This document shows positions 42,101 to 51,177 of a DNA stretch of 64,000 nucleotides, in pieces. The DNA comes from CBDDDW01 sp965226805 (GTDB lineage: Bacteria > Chloroflexota > Dehalococcoidia > Lucifugimonadales > JAGWBF01). A model generated the notes under the pieces. It saw only the letters and a program-made list of their open reading frames with translations. It made no database searches and was not told the origin of the DNA. The stretch is taken from positions 1 to 64,000 of the forward strand of contig CBDDDW010000024.1 of assembly GCA_965226805.1 (NCBI GenBank), read 5' to 3'. The position numbers were made by a program, and so were the translations under genes. Numbering within the stretch: position 1 is the stretch's first letter; the number at the start of each line of letters is the position of its first letter.

Positions 42101-43093
42101 ATGAGGCACAAAGTAGTGCTGCCGATGCTGATGGCTTTGCTCTTGATCGTCGCCGCCGCGTGCGGCGGGGAGGAGAAAGAGAAAGTCAAAGTGAAGTTGG
42201 CCCTGGACTGGTATCCCAACGCCAATCACGCCGGCCTCTACATGGCTATCGAAAAGGGGTACTTCGACCAGGAGGACCTGGAGGTCGAGATGTACACCCC
42301 CGTGGACCCCTCGACGGTGAACCAAACTGTGGCGGCGGGGGCCGACGACTTCGGCATCAACTACCAGCCCGATCTGCTCATAGCCCGCTCCAGGGACGTG
42401 CCTGTGGTATCCATCGTTGGGCTCGTACAGCACCCTCTCAACTCGGTTCAGACTCTCAAGTCGTCGGGGATCACACGGCCCCGCGACCTCGTAGGGAAGA
42501 AGGTGGGCTATCCTGGGATACCGACCAACGAGCCGCTCCTGGATACCATGCTCAAGGCAGACGGTGTTGCCGGCGGGCTGAAAGAGGTAGAGCTGGTAGA
42601 CGTGGGATTCGACCTGGCGGCCATGCTGATCAACGGCACCGTCGATGCTTGCATCGGCTGCTACTTCAGCCACGAATCTATTCTGATGGAAAACCAGGGA
42701 TACCCCGTTAATATCATTCGAATGGAAGAATGGGGCGTGCCGGACTATTACGAGCTGGTGATAGTCACCAGTGAGAACATGATAAAGGACAAGCCTGACC
42801 TGGTACAGCGGTTCGTCCGGGCCGTGGTCCGAGGCTATCAGGACGCGGCGGACGATCCCGACGCCGCACTGGACGTCCTCCTCGAGGGGACCGGCGAGGA
42901 GGTAGACCCGGCCATCGAAAGTCCCGGTATCAAAGTGATCGCCCCCCTGTGGGTTGGCGATTCAGGTGTCGGAGGGCAGGCGTCGGAGCGCTGGACCCAG
43001 TTCGCCGACTGGCTGTATGCCAACGGCCTTGTGGAAAACCCCGTCGATGGGAACGCGGCGTACACCAATGAGTTTGTCGAAGGCGCCGACTAG
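42101..43093 (+). CDS. thiY: NMT1/THI5-like substrate-binding lipoprotein
   Basis: 330 residues from ATG 42101 (GGAAGG upstream); a longer reading from 41954 passes through the intergenic repeat. Signal peptide with lipobox V-A-A-A-C-G-G. The NMT1-like domain is recognised by KVKLALDWYPNANHAGLY, TVAAGADDFGINYQPDLL and GYPGIPTNEPLLD. It binds the imported pyrimidine precursor outside the membrane and delivers it to the permease. It is downstream of the TPP riboswitch and next to tenA and thiD, which fits a salvage role. Confidence 0.9.
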   Translation: MRHKVVLPMLMALLLIVAAACGGEEKEKVKVKLALDWYPNANHAGLYMAIEKGYFDQEDLEVEMYTPVDPSTVNQTVAAGADDFGINYQPDLLIARSRDVPVVSIVGLVQHPLNSVQTLKSSGITRPRDLVGKKVGYPGIPTNEPLLDTMLKADGVAGGLKEVELVDVGFDLAAMLINGTVDACIGCYFSHESILMENQGYPVNIIRMEEWGVPDYYELVIVTSENMIKDKPDLVQRFVRAVVRGYQDAADDPDAALDVLLEGTGEEVDPAIESPGIKVIAPLWVGDSGVGGQASERWTQFADWLYANGLVENPVDGNAAYTNEFVEGAD

Positions 43094-43130
43094 CCCGCCC
43101 CCATCGCGAACATACTTCGGAGGTAGTCCC

Positions 43131-43787
43131 GTGAGCTTGAGCGAAGAGCTCCGCGAGAGCGTCGGCCCCCTGTGGGAGAAAACCGTGACTCATCCCTTCG
43201 TGATCGAGCTGGGAGACGGCACGTTGCCTGAAGGGAAGTTCGACATCTATTTCCGGCAGGACCACCTGTTCTTGAGGGACTGGATCGCTCTTATGTGCGG
43301 TGGCGTGATAACTGCGCCCGACTTCGCCTCGGCGCGACCTCTTGCGGCTTTCGTGCACCTGGCCCTCGGCGGCGAGGAAAGCCTTTTCCAACAATACTTC
43401 CTAGACACCGGCCTCACTCAGCAAGAGATCAAAGGCATCAAGCACCTGCCCACCTCCTTCGCCTACAGTGGGTTCCTGCGGAACGTGGCCTCCGACGGCA
43501 CCTTCCTTGAGATCGTCACCACCCTGCTGGCCATAGAGTGGCCCTACGTAGACTGGGCGAAGCGCCTGGCGGCGGCGGGCAAGCACCCGGCGAACAGGTA
43601 CTATCAGACATGGATAGATATACACGCAGGCAAAGAGCTGGAGGAGTTCGTCGGATGGATGCGAAGCGTCCTGGACGCCACCGAAGTGGGATCGGCTGAC
43701 CACTTGAAAGAGCTATTCCTGAGCACTGTGCGATACGAGTACCTCTTCTGGGAGATGGCCTACACCGGGGAGAGCTGGCCGGAGTGA
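43131..43787 (+). CDS. tenA: TenA family thiaminase II/aminopyrimidine hydrolase, Cys-less type
   Basis: 218 residues from GTG 43131 (CGGAGG upstream). TenA helices are visible, with YFRQDHLFLRDW and the C-terminal catalytic Glu region YEYLFWEMAYTGESW. The active-site Cys of B. subtilis TenA (in L-P-C-Y-W) has no counterpart: the aligned stretch reads LLAIEWPYVDWA, so this belongs with the Cys-less (TenA_E-like) group. Family role: hydrolysis of formylaminopyrimidine or aminopyrimidine to HMP in thiamine salvage. Its stop overlaps the thiD start (GTGA). Confidence 0.9.
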   Translation: MSLSEELRESVGPLWEKTVTHPFVIELGDGTLPEGKFDIYFRQDHLFLRDWIALMCGGVITAPDFASARPLAAFVHLALGGEESLFQQYFLDTGLTQQEIKGIKHLPTSFAYSGFLRNVASDGTFLEIVTTLLAIEWPYVDWAKRLAAAGKHPANRYYQTWIDIHAGKELEEFVGWMRSVLDATEVGSADHLKELFLSTVRYEYLFWEMAYTGESWPE

Positions 43788-44575
43788 ATCGAGCCCCCAG
43801 GGTCATGACCATAGCGGGCTCCGACTCCGGAGGCGGCGCCGGAATTCAGGCCGACCTGAAGACCTTCGCCGCCCTGGGTGTGTACGGCACTTCGGTCCTC
43901 ACCGCCGTGACGGCCCAAAATACCCTGGGCGTAACGGGCGTCCATGAAATCCCCGTGCACATAGTGGCGGCCCAGATCGAAGCGGTGATCTCCGATATCG
44001 GCGCCGACTCGGTGAAGACAGGCATGCTGTCCAGCAGCGCCATCGTAAAGACAGTGGCTAGGGAGCTGAACCGCTTCCGGGTGGGCCGGCTGGTGGTCGA
44101 CCCGGTCATGGTGGCCAAGAGCGGGGACAGACTCCTCAGGGAGGACGCCGTGGCCGCCCTTCGGCAGAGCTTACTGCCCCTGGCCACGGTGGTCACTCCC
44201 AACATACCCGAAGCCGAGTCGCTCGCGGATATGACGATAGGTTCGGCAGGCGATGCCCGCCGCGCGGCCGAGAAGATCGTCGGCATGGGCGCCGGGTCCG
44301 TAGTCATCAAGGGAGGACATCTGCCGGGGCCTCCGGTGGACCTGTTCTACGACGGAAGAGAGTTCCAGGAGTTCCAGGCCTCCCGTATCGAGACGAAGAA
44401 TACCCACGGTACGGGCTGCACATTCGCATCGGCCATAGCCGCCGGCTTGGCCAAGGGGATGGATGTCATTGATGCGGTCGGAGCGGCCAAGGAGTACGTA
44501 ACCGAGGCTATACAGCACTCCTTTGACCTGGGTCACGGCCACGGGCCGCTGAACCACTTCTACAAGGTGTGGTGA
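43784..44575 (+). CDS. thiD: Hydroxymethylpyrimidine/phosphomethylpyrimidine kinase
   Basis: 263 residues of the ribokinase-fold HMP kinase family. It phosphorylates HMP to HMP-P and HMP-PP. The N-terminal TIAGSDSGGGAGIQADLKTF, VDPVMVAKSG and C-terminal ETKNTHGTGCTFASAIAAGLA (anion hole and catalytic region) are clear. GTG 43784 overlaps the tenA stop, so the pair is translationally coupled. Last recognisable gene of the TPP-controlled operon. Confidence 0.94.
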   Translation: MNRAPRVMTIAGSDSGGGAGIQADLKTFAALGVYGTSVLTAVTAQNTLGVTGVHEIPVHIVAAQIEAVISDIGADSVKTGMLSSSAIVKTVARELNRFRVGRLVVDPVMVAKSGDRLLREDAVAALRQSLLPLATVVTPNIPEAESLADMTIGSAGDARRAAEKIVGMGAGSVVIKGGHLPGPPVDLFYDGREFQEFQASRIETKNTHGTGCTFASAIAAGLAKGMDVIDAVGAAKEYVTEAIQHSFDLGHGHGPLNHFYKVW

Positions 44576-44641
44576 TCTTCGTAGCCTCGGTCCCTGGCCG
44601 ACGCCGCATGAGGAATCCCGCCCACTACCGTTAGCGTATAG

Positions 44642-44935
44642 ATTGCGTATCACAACCGCTTGGGCGAGACGAACTTGGTGGTTGTCACCAACCCGGACGC
44701 CGGGTCCCGGGCGTACGAAAGAGGCGCTCACTCCTTCTCCCCGGCCGGTCCCGCTGAATCTGGTGGTAGCGTCACGGTCCTTCTTGATCAAGAGGGCCGG
44801 GGCTGGCGTATTGAGGAGGAGGCGCTAATCCTAATCGAGGACCCAGAGGAGCGCCTGGAGCGAATCCCGACCCATGTGGCCCACTGGTTCGGCTGGTACG
44901 CCTCATATCCCGACACCGCTGTCTACCGACCATAG
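44642..44935 (+). pseudogene. C-terminal fragment of a DUF3179 protein
   Basis: An open frame after a stop at 44639-44641 reads IAYHNRLGETNLVVVTNPDAG and later AHWFGWYASYPDTAVYR. This is the C-terminal third of DUF3179, whose members are usually 300-400 residues. The first about 200 residues are absent and no start codon is in place apart from a TTG at 44660. It is a remnant between thiD and the DUF1800 gene. Confidence 0.6.
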
Positions 44936-45083
44936 GGATAGCCATCTGGCGGAGACACCCGGACCCTGCTCGGTTGACGGAGGTCCAGCTGAGAATTAGA
45001 ATATGCTGAGCCGACCCCACGCGTCATCGCCTTGGGGCTCCGGGTCGCAGCGCTATCGAGTAATCGTCTGCGAAGGAGATGGA

Positions 45084-46499
45084 ATGATAGACAATCCGGA
45101 ACTTTCGTTGATGGCCCACCTGATGAGGCGGGCCGGGTTTGGCGCGTCACGGGCCGAGTTGGAGGCGCGGACGGCCAAGGGGTACGAAGCGACGGTGGAG
45201 GAGCTGGTCGAGCCCGAGAGGTACGGACTTCCCGAGAACGACGAGTACCTCCTCTTCCGGCACGCTCCCTACTCGATGCTTCCGGGCGGGCCTCCCCTTC
45301 CCGGCCAGGCCAACTACGTCTGGCAGATGGTCAACACCCAGCGTCCCCTGCAGGAGAAGATGTCACTGTTCTGGCACCAGGTCCTCGCCACCGGTGAGTC
45401 CAAGGTCGACAACACCGACCAGCTTCTTGAGCAGATAAATATGTTCCGTATGTACGGAATGGATAACTATCGGACCCTGCTCCTCGAGGTGGCCAGGAAC
45501 CCAGCCATGATATTCTTTCTGGACAACAATCAGAACCATAAGGGCTCGCCGAACGAGAACTGGGGCAGGGAGCTGCTGGAGCTGTTCTCCATGGGCGTCG
45601 GGAACTACACCGAACAAGACGTCTACGAGTGCTCCCGAGCGTTCACCGGCTGGACCTTCTCCAACAAGATACCGCGTCTACCCATGGGCAAGTTCCCCTG
45701 GGAGTTCGAATATCGGCCCGAGGACCACGACGACTCCGAAAAGGTGTTCCTGGGACACCGGGGCCCGTTCAACGGCGAGGACATCATAGACATCATCGTG
45801 CGCCAGCCCGCGACGGCAAGGTTCATCGCCCGTCACCTCTACAATTTCTTCGTCGCCGATGAGCCCCAGGTGCCGGCGTGGCAGAGCACACCGCCTCGCG
45901 ATCCCGTAGCCATCAACATCATCGGAGACGCTTTCATCAGCTCCGGGTATCACATCCGCCCTACCCTTCGGGTCCTGTTCAACTCGGATTTTTTCAAAGT
46001 CGCCCGGTTCACCAAGGTCAAGAGCCCAGCCGAGGTAGTCGTAGGCACCTTGAATCTGATCGGCGACTTCCAGGGCATACCCAAACCGGGCCTGGAAAGC
46101 GTGTGTGAGGAGCCCTCCAACATGGGCCAGTCCCTGCTGGACCCGCCCAGCGTGGAGGGATGGCACACCGGCCCAGAGTGGATCGACAGCGGGTCCCTCG
46201 TTAGGCGCATCAACTTCGTGGCCGATAGGGTAGGGGACCTGAGCCTCCCTGGTGTCCAGGACATAGTCAGCCGGGTGCGCGCACGCGGCGCCCTCGCTCC
46301 AGAAGGGCTCGTGGAGAGCTGCCTGGACCTGATGGGCCCCATGGAAGTCTCCGACAGGACCTACGTGGAGCTGCTGTCTCAAGCCAAAACGGGCGGGGAG
46401 CTCCGCTGGGACACAGGCAGCGCGTCCGAAGAGTCCGCCCATAGGGTAGCCACCACGCTCCAGATGATTGCCTCTTCGAGAGAGTACCAGTTTGGATAG
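45084..46499 (+). CDS. DUF1800 family protein
   Basis: 471 residues from ATG 45084, which has GAAGGAG upstream; a longer reading from 45003 is unlikely. DUF1800 traits: H-L-M-R-R-A-G-F-G near the N-terminus, MSLFWHQVLATGESKV, SPNENWGRELLELFSMGVGNY, CSRAFTGWTF and the later P-P-S-V-E-G-W-H-T-G-P-E-W. The family is secreted or periplasmic in many bacteria, but no signal peptide is present here. It usually travels with a DUF1501 gene; here the expected neighbour is replaced by a dispersed repeat and an NHL gene. Role unknown. Confidence 0.88.
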   Translation: MIDNPELSLMAHLMRRAGFGASRAELEARTAKGYEATVEELVEPERYGLPENDEYLLFRHAPYSMLPGGPPLPGQANYVWQMVNTQRPLQEKMSLFWHQVLATGESKVDNTDQLLEQINMFRMYGMDNYRTLLLEVARNPAMIFFLDNNQNHKGSPNENWGRELLELFSMGVGNYTEQDVYECSRAFTGWTFSNKIPRLPMGKFPWEFEYRPEDHDDSEKVFLGHRGPFNGEDIIDIIVRQPATARFIARHLYNFFVADEPQVPAWQSTPPRDPVAINIIGDAFISSGYHIRPTLRVLFNSDFFKVARFTKVKSPAEVVVGTLNLIGDFQGIPKPGLESVCEEPSNMGQSLLDPPSVEGWHTGPEWIDSGSLVRRINFVADRVGDLSLPGVQDIVSRVRARGALAPEGLVESCLDLMGPMEVSDRTYVELLSQAKTGGELRWDTGSASEESAHRVATTLQMIASSREYQFG

Positions 46500-46549
46500 C
46501 ATGGCGCCGGGCAGATAACATCGCACGATGCATGTATCTGCTGGTGTGA

Positions 46550-46710
46550 TGAGGAAAGGGAGTGCAGAGGGGCGAAGCCCCTTTGCCGGGAGTCTGAGGG
46601 TGTCCCTCAGATGTTAATTCTTCCCCCTTCCTGGCCAAGCCCATCCTGAGCCTGCCGAAGGGAAGGGGGTCAGGGGGATGGTCGGAAGGATTTGTCAGCA
46701 CCCTGTTAGA
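46550..46710 (+). repeat. Dispersed intergenic repeat A, copy 3
   Basis: About 160 bases between the DUF1800 and NHL genes, closely matching copy 2 (41894-42060) and, inverted, copy 1 (19470-19600). Confidence 0.8.
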
Positions 46711-46746
46711 CCAACTAACGGCGGCACTAAATTTTAGAGGTAACAA

Positions 46747-47769
46747 ATGATCACCCGGACGATATCCAGCAGGACTTTCACCTACAGCCACAACATAGGA
46801 AGAGGGGCCGACGGCGGGACCGGGTTCAGGCTGCCGGTGGACATAGCCCCGGCCGCCAACGGCGTCGTGTACGTACTCAATCGCATGCCTCAGTTCAAGC
46901 CCGCCGCCACGCGAATCTCCAAGATGCTTCTCGGCGGCAAAGCAGGCGAGGAGCAGTTCATCCTGGAATTCGGCAGGTATGGCACCGATGAGGGCCAGTT
47001 CATTCAAGTCACCTCTCTGGCCCTGGACAGCCAGGAAAACGTGTATGTGGCGGACGAATGGCTTAACCGGATCACCATCTTCGACAAGGAGGGAAACCTG
47101 CTGAGCGTGTGGGGCAGCCCCGGCTCCAAAGACGGGGAGTTCATGCGTCCCTGGGGTCTCGCCTTCGACGCGGAGGAGTGTCTGTGGGTCGTGGAAAGCG
47201 GCAATCATCGAGTGCAGAGGTTTGCGAAGGACGGTAAGTTCCTGTCCGGATGGGGCAGGAAAGGCGCCGGGGAAGGCGAGTTCGACATGCCCTGGGGCAT
47301 CGCGATTGACGCCGCGGGCGATGTATACGTAGCGGACTGGCAGAACAGCCGGGTCCAGAAGCTTACGAGTGACGGCCGGTTCTTGATGACCTTCGGAGGT
47401 CCCGGCTCCGGTGAAGGGGAGCTGGTCCGCCCCAGCGGCGTGGCAGTGGACGACGAGGGTGACGTATACGTAACCGACTTCGGGGCCAATCGGGTACACG
47501 CCTACGCGCCCGACGGCTCGTACCTCACTACCTTCCTGGGTGATGCCCAGGAGCTTCCGACGTGGGGACAGATGAGCATTGCCGCGAACCCAGACTTGCT
47601 GAGGGCGAGGAAGAGGGCCAAGAGCATGGAGCCGGAATGGCGTTTCTGCTGGCCGGCGGCCGTGGAGATCAACGACAGGCGGCAGATCATCATCGCCGAT
47701 CAGCAGCGCCACCGCCTCCAGGTTTATTTGAAAGAAAGGGACTACGTGGAGCCCCAGTTTAACCTTTAG
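46747..47769 (+). CDS. NHL-repeat six-bladed beta-propeller protein
   Basis: 340 residues built of NHL blades. The repeats read G-E-F-x-x-P-W-G-L/I-A-x-D, D-V-Y-V-A-D-W-x-N-x-R-V-Q-K-L and G-S-G-E-G-E-L-x-R-P-S-G-V-A-V-D, about 45 residues apart. No signal peptide or membrane segment; GAGG precedes the ATG. NHL propellers bind proteins, peptides or nucleic acids; the partner is unknown. The solute-binding lipoprotein gene starts 8 bases downstream, so the two are probably co-transcribed. Confidence 0.88.
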   Translation: MITRTISSRTFTYSHNIGRGADGGTGFRLPVDIAPAANGVVYVLNRMPQFKPAATRISKMLLGGKAGEEQFILEFGRYGTDEGQFIQVTSLALDSQENVYVADEWLNRITIFDKEGNLLSVWGSPGSKDGEFMRPWGLAFDAEECLWVVESGNHRVQRFAKDGKFLSGWGRKGAGEGEFDMPWGIAIDAAGDVYVADWQNSRVQKLTSDGRFLMTFGGPGSGEGELVRPSGVAVDDEGDVYVTDFGANRVHAYAPDGSYLTTFLGDAQELPTWGQMSIAANPDLLRARKRAKSMEPEWRFCWPAAVEINDRRQIIIADQQRHRLQVYLKERDYVEPQFNL

Positions 47770-47777
47770 GTTCCCGG

Positions 47778-49712
47778 ATGTTGGAGCTAAGGACCATAGT
47801 CCTCCCGCTATCCCTCCTGCTATTCCTGACGATACTTTCCTGCGGGGGAGACAAAGCGACACCCACTCCATCCCTCTCACCGACTCCCACGAGTGCGCCT
47901 CCTCCCCCAACCCCTACCCTCACCCCGACAGCCACGCCGAACCCTACCCATACGCCAACGGCTCCTCCTTTCCGGATCACCCCACCTGCTCCGACACCAA
48001 CCTCTCGTCTTCTGGCCATCACACCTCAGCCGACCGCGACCGAGCCGTTGCCGACACCAACGCCTGACACACCACAACCCACCCAGGCTCCGACGCCTCA
48101 GGTGACCCCCCTAGCCAGGCCGACCCGCTCGGTGCCACCGACTCCTACACCGACCCCTTTAGGCAGGGTGACCCGTCTGAAAGTGGTCCTGACGCCGTCG
48201 GGTTACGATACTAACGTACCCTGGCTCGGCGGCCGCAGCGGGCTGCTCGATAAGCGGCCGGCCTTCGAGTTTCTCCTTGGCATTAACAGATTTGATGGCT
48301 CCTACCAGCCGGAGCTGGCAAGGAGGTGGGAAGTAGCCGCAGACGGGCGGTCCTGGACATTCCTTTTGAGGGAAGGTGTCCAGTTTCATGATGGATGGGG
48401 CGAATGGACTGCCCGGGATGTGGTCCATACCGGCTGGAGTGTTAGGCGAGAAGACTCTAAATTCGCCGAGGCGGGGCTCTGGAGGTCAATGCTTGGCCGA
48501 GGGAACGAACCCGCTGCCGTGGATGACCAATTCCTGATCGTCAACGAACACGAGATCATATTCCTTACTCTCCAGCCGACGGCAGAGCTGGACGGCGCGC
48601 TGTCGGCCAACGGGATCTACACTCAGCAAAGCAAGGCGTTCTGGGACGCTGCCGGACTCAATGGCTATGTTGACACAGCCGTCGGCACCGGCCCATACAA
48701 GCTCATCAAGCGGCGATCCGGAGAGCACGTGCTCTACGAACGGGTCGATGCCCACTGGCGAAAGACCCCCGAATTCCGGGAGCTAGAGATATCTACCACT
48801 GCGGACCCAGCCCGCCGGCTGGCCCTCCTCACGGCCGGTGAGGCTCACATCGCGGACATCCACCAGGACCTCCGGGAGGAGGCTATCGCTGGGGGAATGG
48901 AGATCTCCCGAAGCGCAGCGCCCACGACTCAGGCCGCGTATCAGTGGGGCGGCCTGCACTTCTCCACCCCCGGTAAACTCGACCTGACGGAGCCGTTCAC
49001 CGATATAAAGGTGCGGGAGGCGATGAACCGTGCGGTCAACCGCCGGGAGATTATCGACACCTACCTGCCCGGGAAAGCCGAGGTAATGCCGCTCTTTGGG
49101 TACCATCGGACTCTGTTGCCCGGCTACAACCGTCGTTGGGAGGAACGCTTCGACGAGATGTACGGCTACGATCCGCAGCGCGCCAGCGAGCTTCTGGCTG
49201 AGGCGGGGTACCCTGATGGATTCGAGTTCACCCTGTACGTCTTCCCCTACCCGGGACTCCGTGAGATGTCCGAGATCGGGGAAGCGCTGGGGGGCTACTT
49301 CGAAGCGCTGGGCCTGCGGCCGCATCTGACAAGCCCGGATCTCCCCATCTTCCGAGAGGAGTACCTGGCCAAGAGCGCCCACGGCAAGATGTGGCCCATA
49401 CGCATGGCCCCTACCTCAGTAGAGACCATGATCGGCCACTGGGCCCACAGCATGACCGGCGGCTATGCTTTCGAGGCGCCGCGCATCGATGAGCTGTTCC
49501 CTCAGCTTCGAGAGGCCGTAGTACCGGCGGAACGAGCGAGGCTCATGGGCGAGATTGGGGACGTTCTGTACGATAACTACGCCTACCTGAACCTGTTCTG
49601 GGTCTTCGCTGAGCTGATGATAGACCCAGGCGTGATTGAGGAATACGTTTTCCCAGGGACCATCGCAGGCGTGGCCACCCATCTAGAGTATGTGGTGCCC
49701 GCGGCCAGGTAG
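47778..49712 (+). CDS. Solute-binding lipoprotein of the oligopeptide (SBP_bac_5) family
   Basis: 644 residues. A signal peptide with lipobox L-S-C-G-G is followed by a long Pro/Thr-rich linker (about residues 30-130) that would hold the binding domain away from the membrane. The SBP_bac_5 domain includes PELARRWEVAADGRSWTFLL, LREGVQFHDGWG, DPARRLALLTAGEAH and VREAMNRAVNRREII. Substrate likely peptides or similar, but no permease or ATPase genes are nearby. It follows the NHL gene closely; the pair may form a surface complex. Confidence 0.88.
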   Translation: MLELRTIVLPLSLLLFLTILSCGGDKATPTPSLSPTPTSAPPPPTPTLTPTATPNPTHTPTAPPFRITPPAPTPTSRLLAITPQPTATEPLPTPTPDTPQPTQAPTPQVTPLARPTRSVPPTPTPTPLGRVTRLKVVLTPSGYDTNVPWLGGRSGLLDKRPAFEFLLGINRFDGSYQPELARRWEVAADGRSWTFLLREGVQFHDGWGEWTARDVVHTGWSVRREDSKFAEAGLWRSMLGRGNEPAAVDDQFLIVNEHEIIFLTLQPTAELDGALSANGIYTQQSKAFWDAAGLNGYVDTAVGTGPYKLIKRRSGEHVLYERVDAHWRKTPEFRELEISTTADPARRLALLTAGEAHIADIHQDLREEAIAGGMEISRSAAPTTQAAYQWGGLHFSTPGKLDLTEPFTDIKVREAMNRAVNRREIIDTYLPGKAEVMPLFGYHRTLLPGYNRRWEERFDEMYGYDPQRASELLAEAGYPDGFEFTLYVFPYPGLREMSEIGEALGGYFEALGLRPHLTSPDLPIFREEYLAKSAHGKMWPIRMAPTSVETMIGHWAHSMTGGYAFEAPRIDELFPQLREAVVPAERARLMGEIGDVLYDNYAYLNLFWVFAELMIDPGVIEEYVFPGTIAGVATHLEYVVPAAR

Positions 49713-50086
49713 CTAACCCTATCGGCAAGACCTCAACCCAAAATCCTGTGATCCCGTCATGGCTACGGAAAGTGTCATTCTGAGATATCATGCCCCGGTG
49801 GGGCGCCACCGACATATGAAAATGAGTTGCATTTGCCCCATGGTTCGACGAGCTCACCACGAGCGGTAAAGGATGGTCTCTCGCCGCTCATCCTGAGCCT
49901 GTCGAAGGACGAGGGCTTATTTTCAGAGCAGACGTAGGCGAAGAATCTGGTGTGGGGTTGGTGAGACGCCCCACCTCCTCCAGACCCTTCGCTGCGCTCA
50001 GGGTGACACAGGTTTCGGCTTTATCCTTGGTGGTGCTGTTGGCAACCAGCAGGATCGATTCTGAGTCCGCCGCTATGGTGGGTGGC
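49713..50086. other. Intergenic region with dispersed repeat B
   Basis: About 370 bases without a gene. Repeat B elements (GTGTCATTCTGAG, TCATCCTGAGCCTGTCGAAG, GAAGAATCTGG, CTTCGCTGCGCTCAGGGTGA) occupy 49770-50020. Confidence 0.6.
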
Positions 50087-51177
50087 TCACGTTCGAAGGA
50101 ACCGTCCCGGAGACAGGGCCTCTACTGGAAGGTCGGTCCGCCCGGTTGTGATCATGTCGACCACGGCCTGAGCCATAGCGGGAGCTAGAAGGATGCCCTT
50201 CCGCCCTGCTCCGGTCGCCAGGTAGATCCCCTCCCAGCCTGGCGCCTCGCCCAATATAGGCAGATCGTCCTCGGACGCGGGCCGCAAGCACGCTGTCTGG
50301 AGGGCCAGCTGGGCTTCCGCGAGTGCTGGTATGATCTCCACGGCATCCCTCATAATGGCCTCTCGCGCCTCCGGAGTGGGGTGGTCATCGAAGCCCACCC
50401 GTTCCTCGGTGGTGCCAGCCCATACCAGTCCGTCGGGTTTTGGGGACACGTAGCCCCCTCCGCTCCAGTAGAATTCATGTTCCAGCGGACCCTCTGCCAG
50501 CTCCAGGCGCAAGATCTGGCCCTTCAGAGGGCTTACGGGTACCCGGACGCAGAGCCACTCCTCCGCCCTGCCCGTCCACGGCCCCATAGCCAGGACTACC
50601 TTTTCGCAGGCCACCAGTTCCCCTCCTACTACCACCGCTGACACGCCTCGGCCCGTGAGTTTCAGGCCCTCTACGTTGCCAAGGCGTATTGTGGCCCCGT
50701 ACTTCTCGGCAGCCCTGGCCAGTGCCAGAGTGTATTGGTAGCAGGCTACTTGCATTGTGCCCTTCACGTACACGCCGCCCAACACGCCGCTGGCCACCCT
50801 TGGCTCCAGCGACCTGACCTCACTCCCGCTCAGCCACCAGGCCTGGAAGCCCTCGATCTGTTGGGTAAGCTGCAAAAGCTCTCGGAGCTCCTTGACTTCA
50901 TGGTCTCTCTTCGCCACCCAGATAGAAGGAACTTCCCTCGGCTGGGGATCGACGCCCGTCTCTTCCTTCACCTCTTGTAATAGACCGGCGTGCATACGAA
51001 AGCTCGCCTGGGCCATCGTATCCAGAGGGCCCGGGATGTCATGGCCATAGCGGGGGTTGAGCAGTCCAGCGGCGAATCCCGAGGCGCAGCTACCTATGTC
51101 GTTCTTCTCTATAAGAGTGACCTTTACACCCTTCCGAGCCAGGAGATAGGCCGTGGCGCACCCAACCACGCCTGCGC

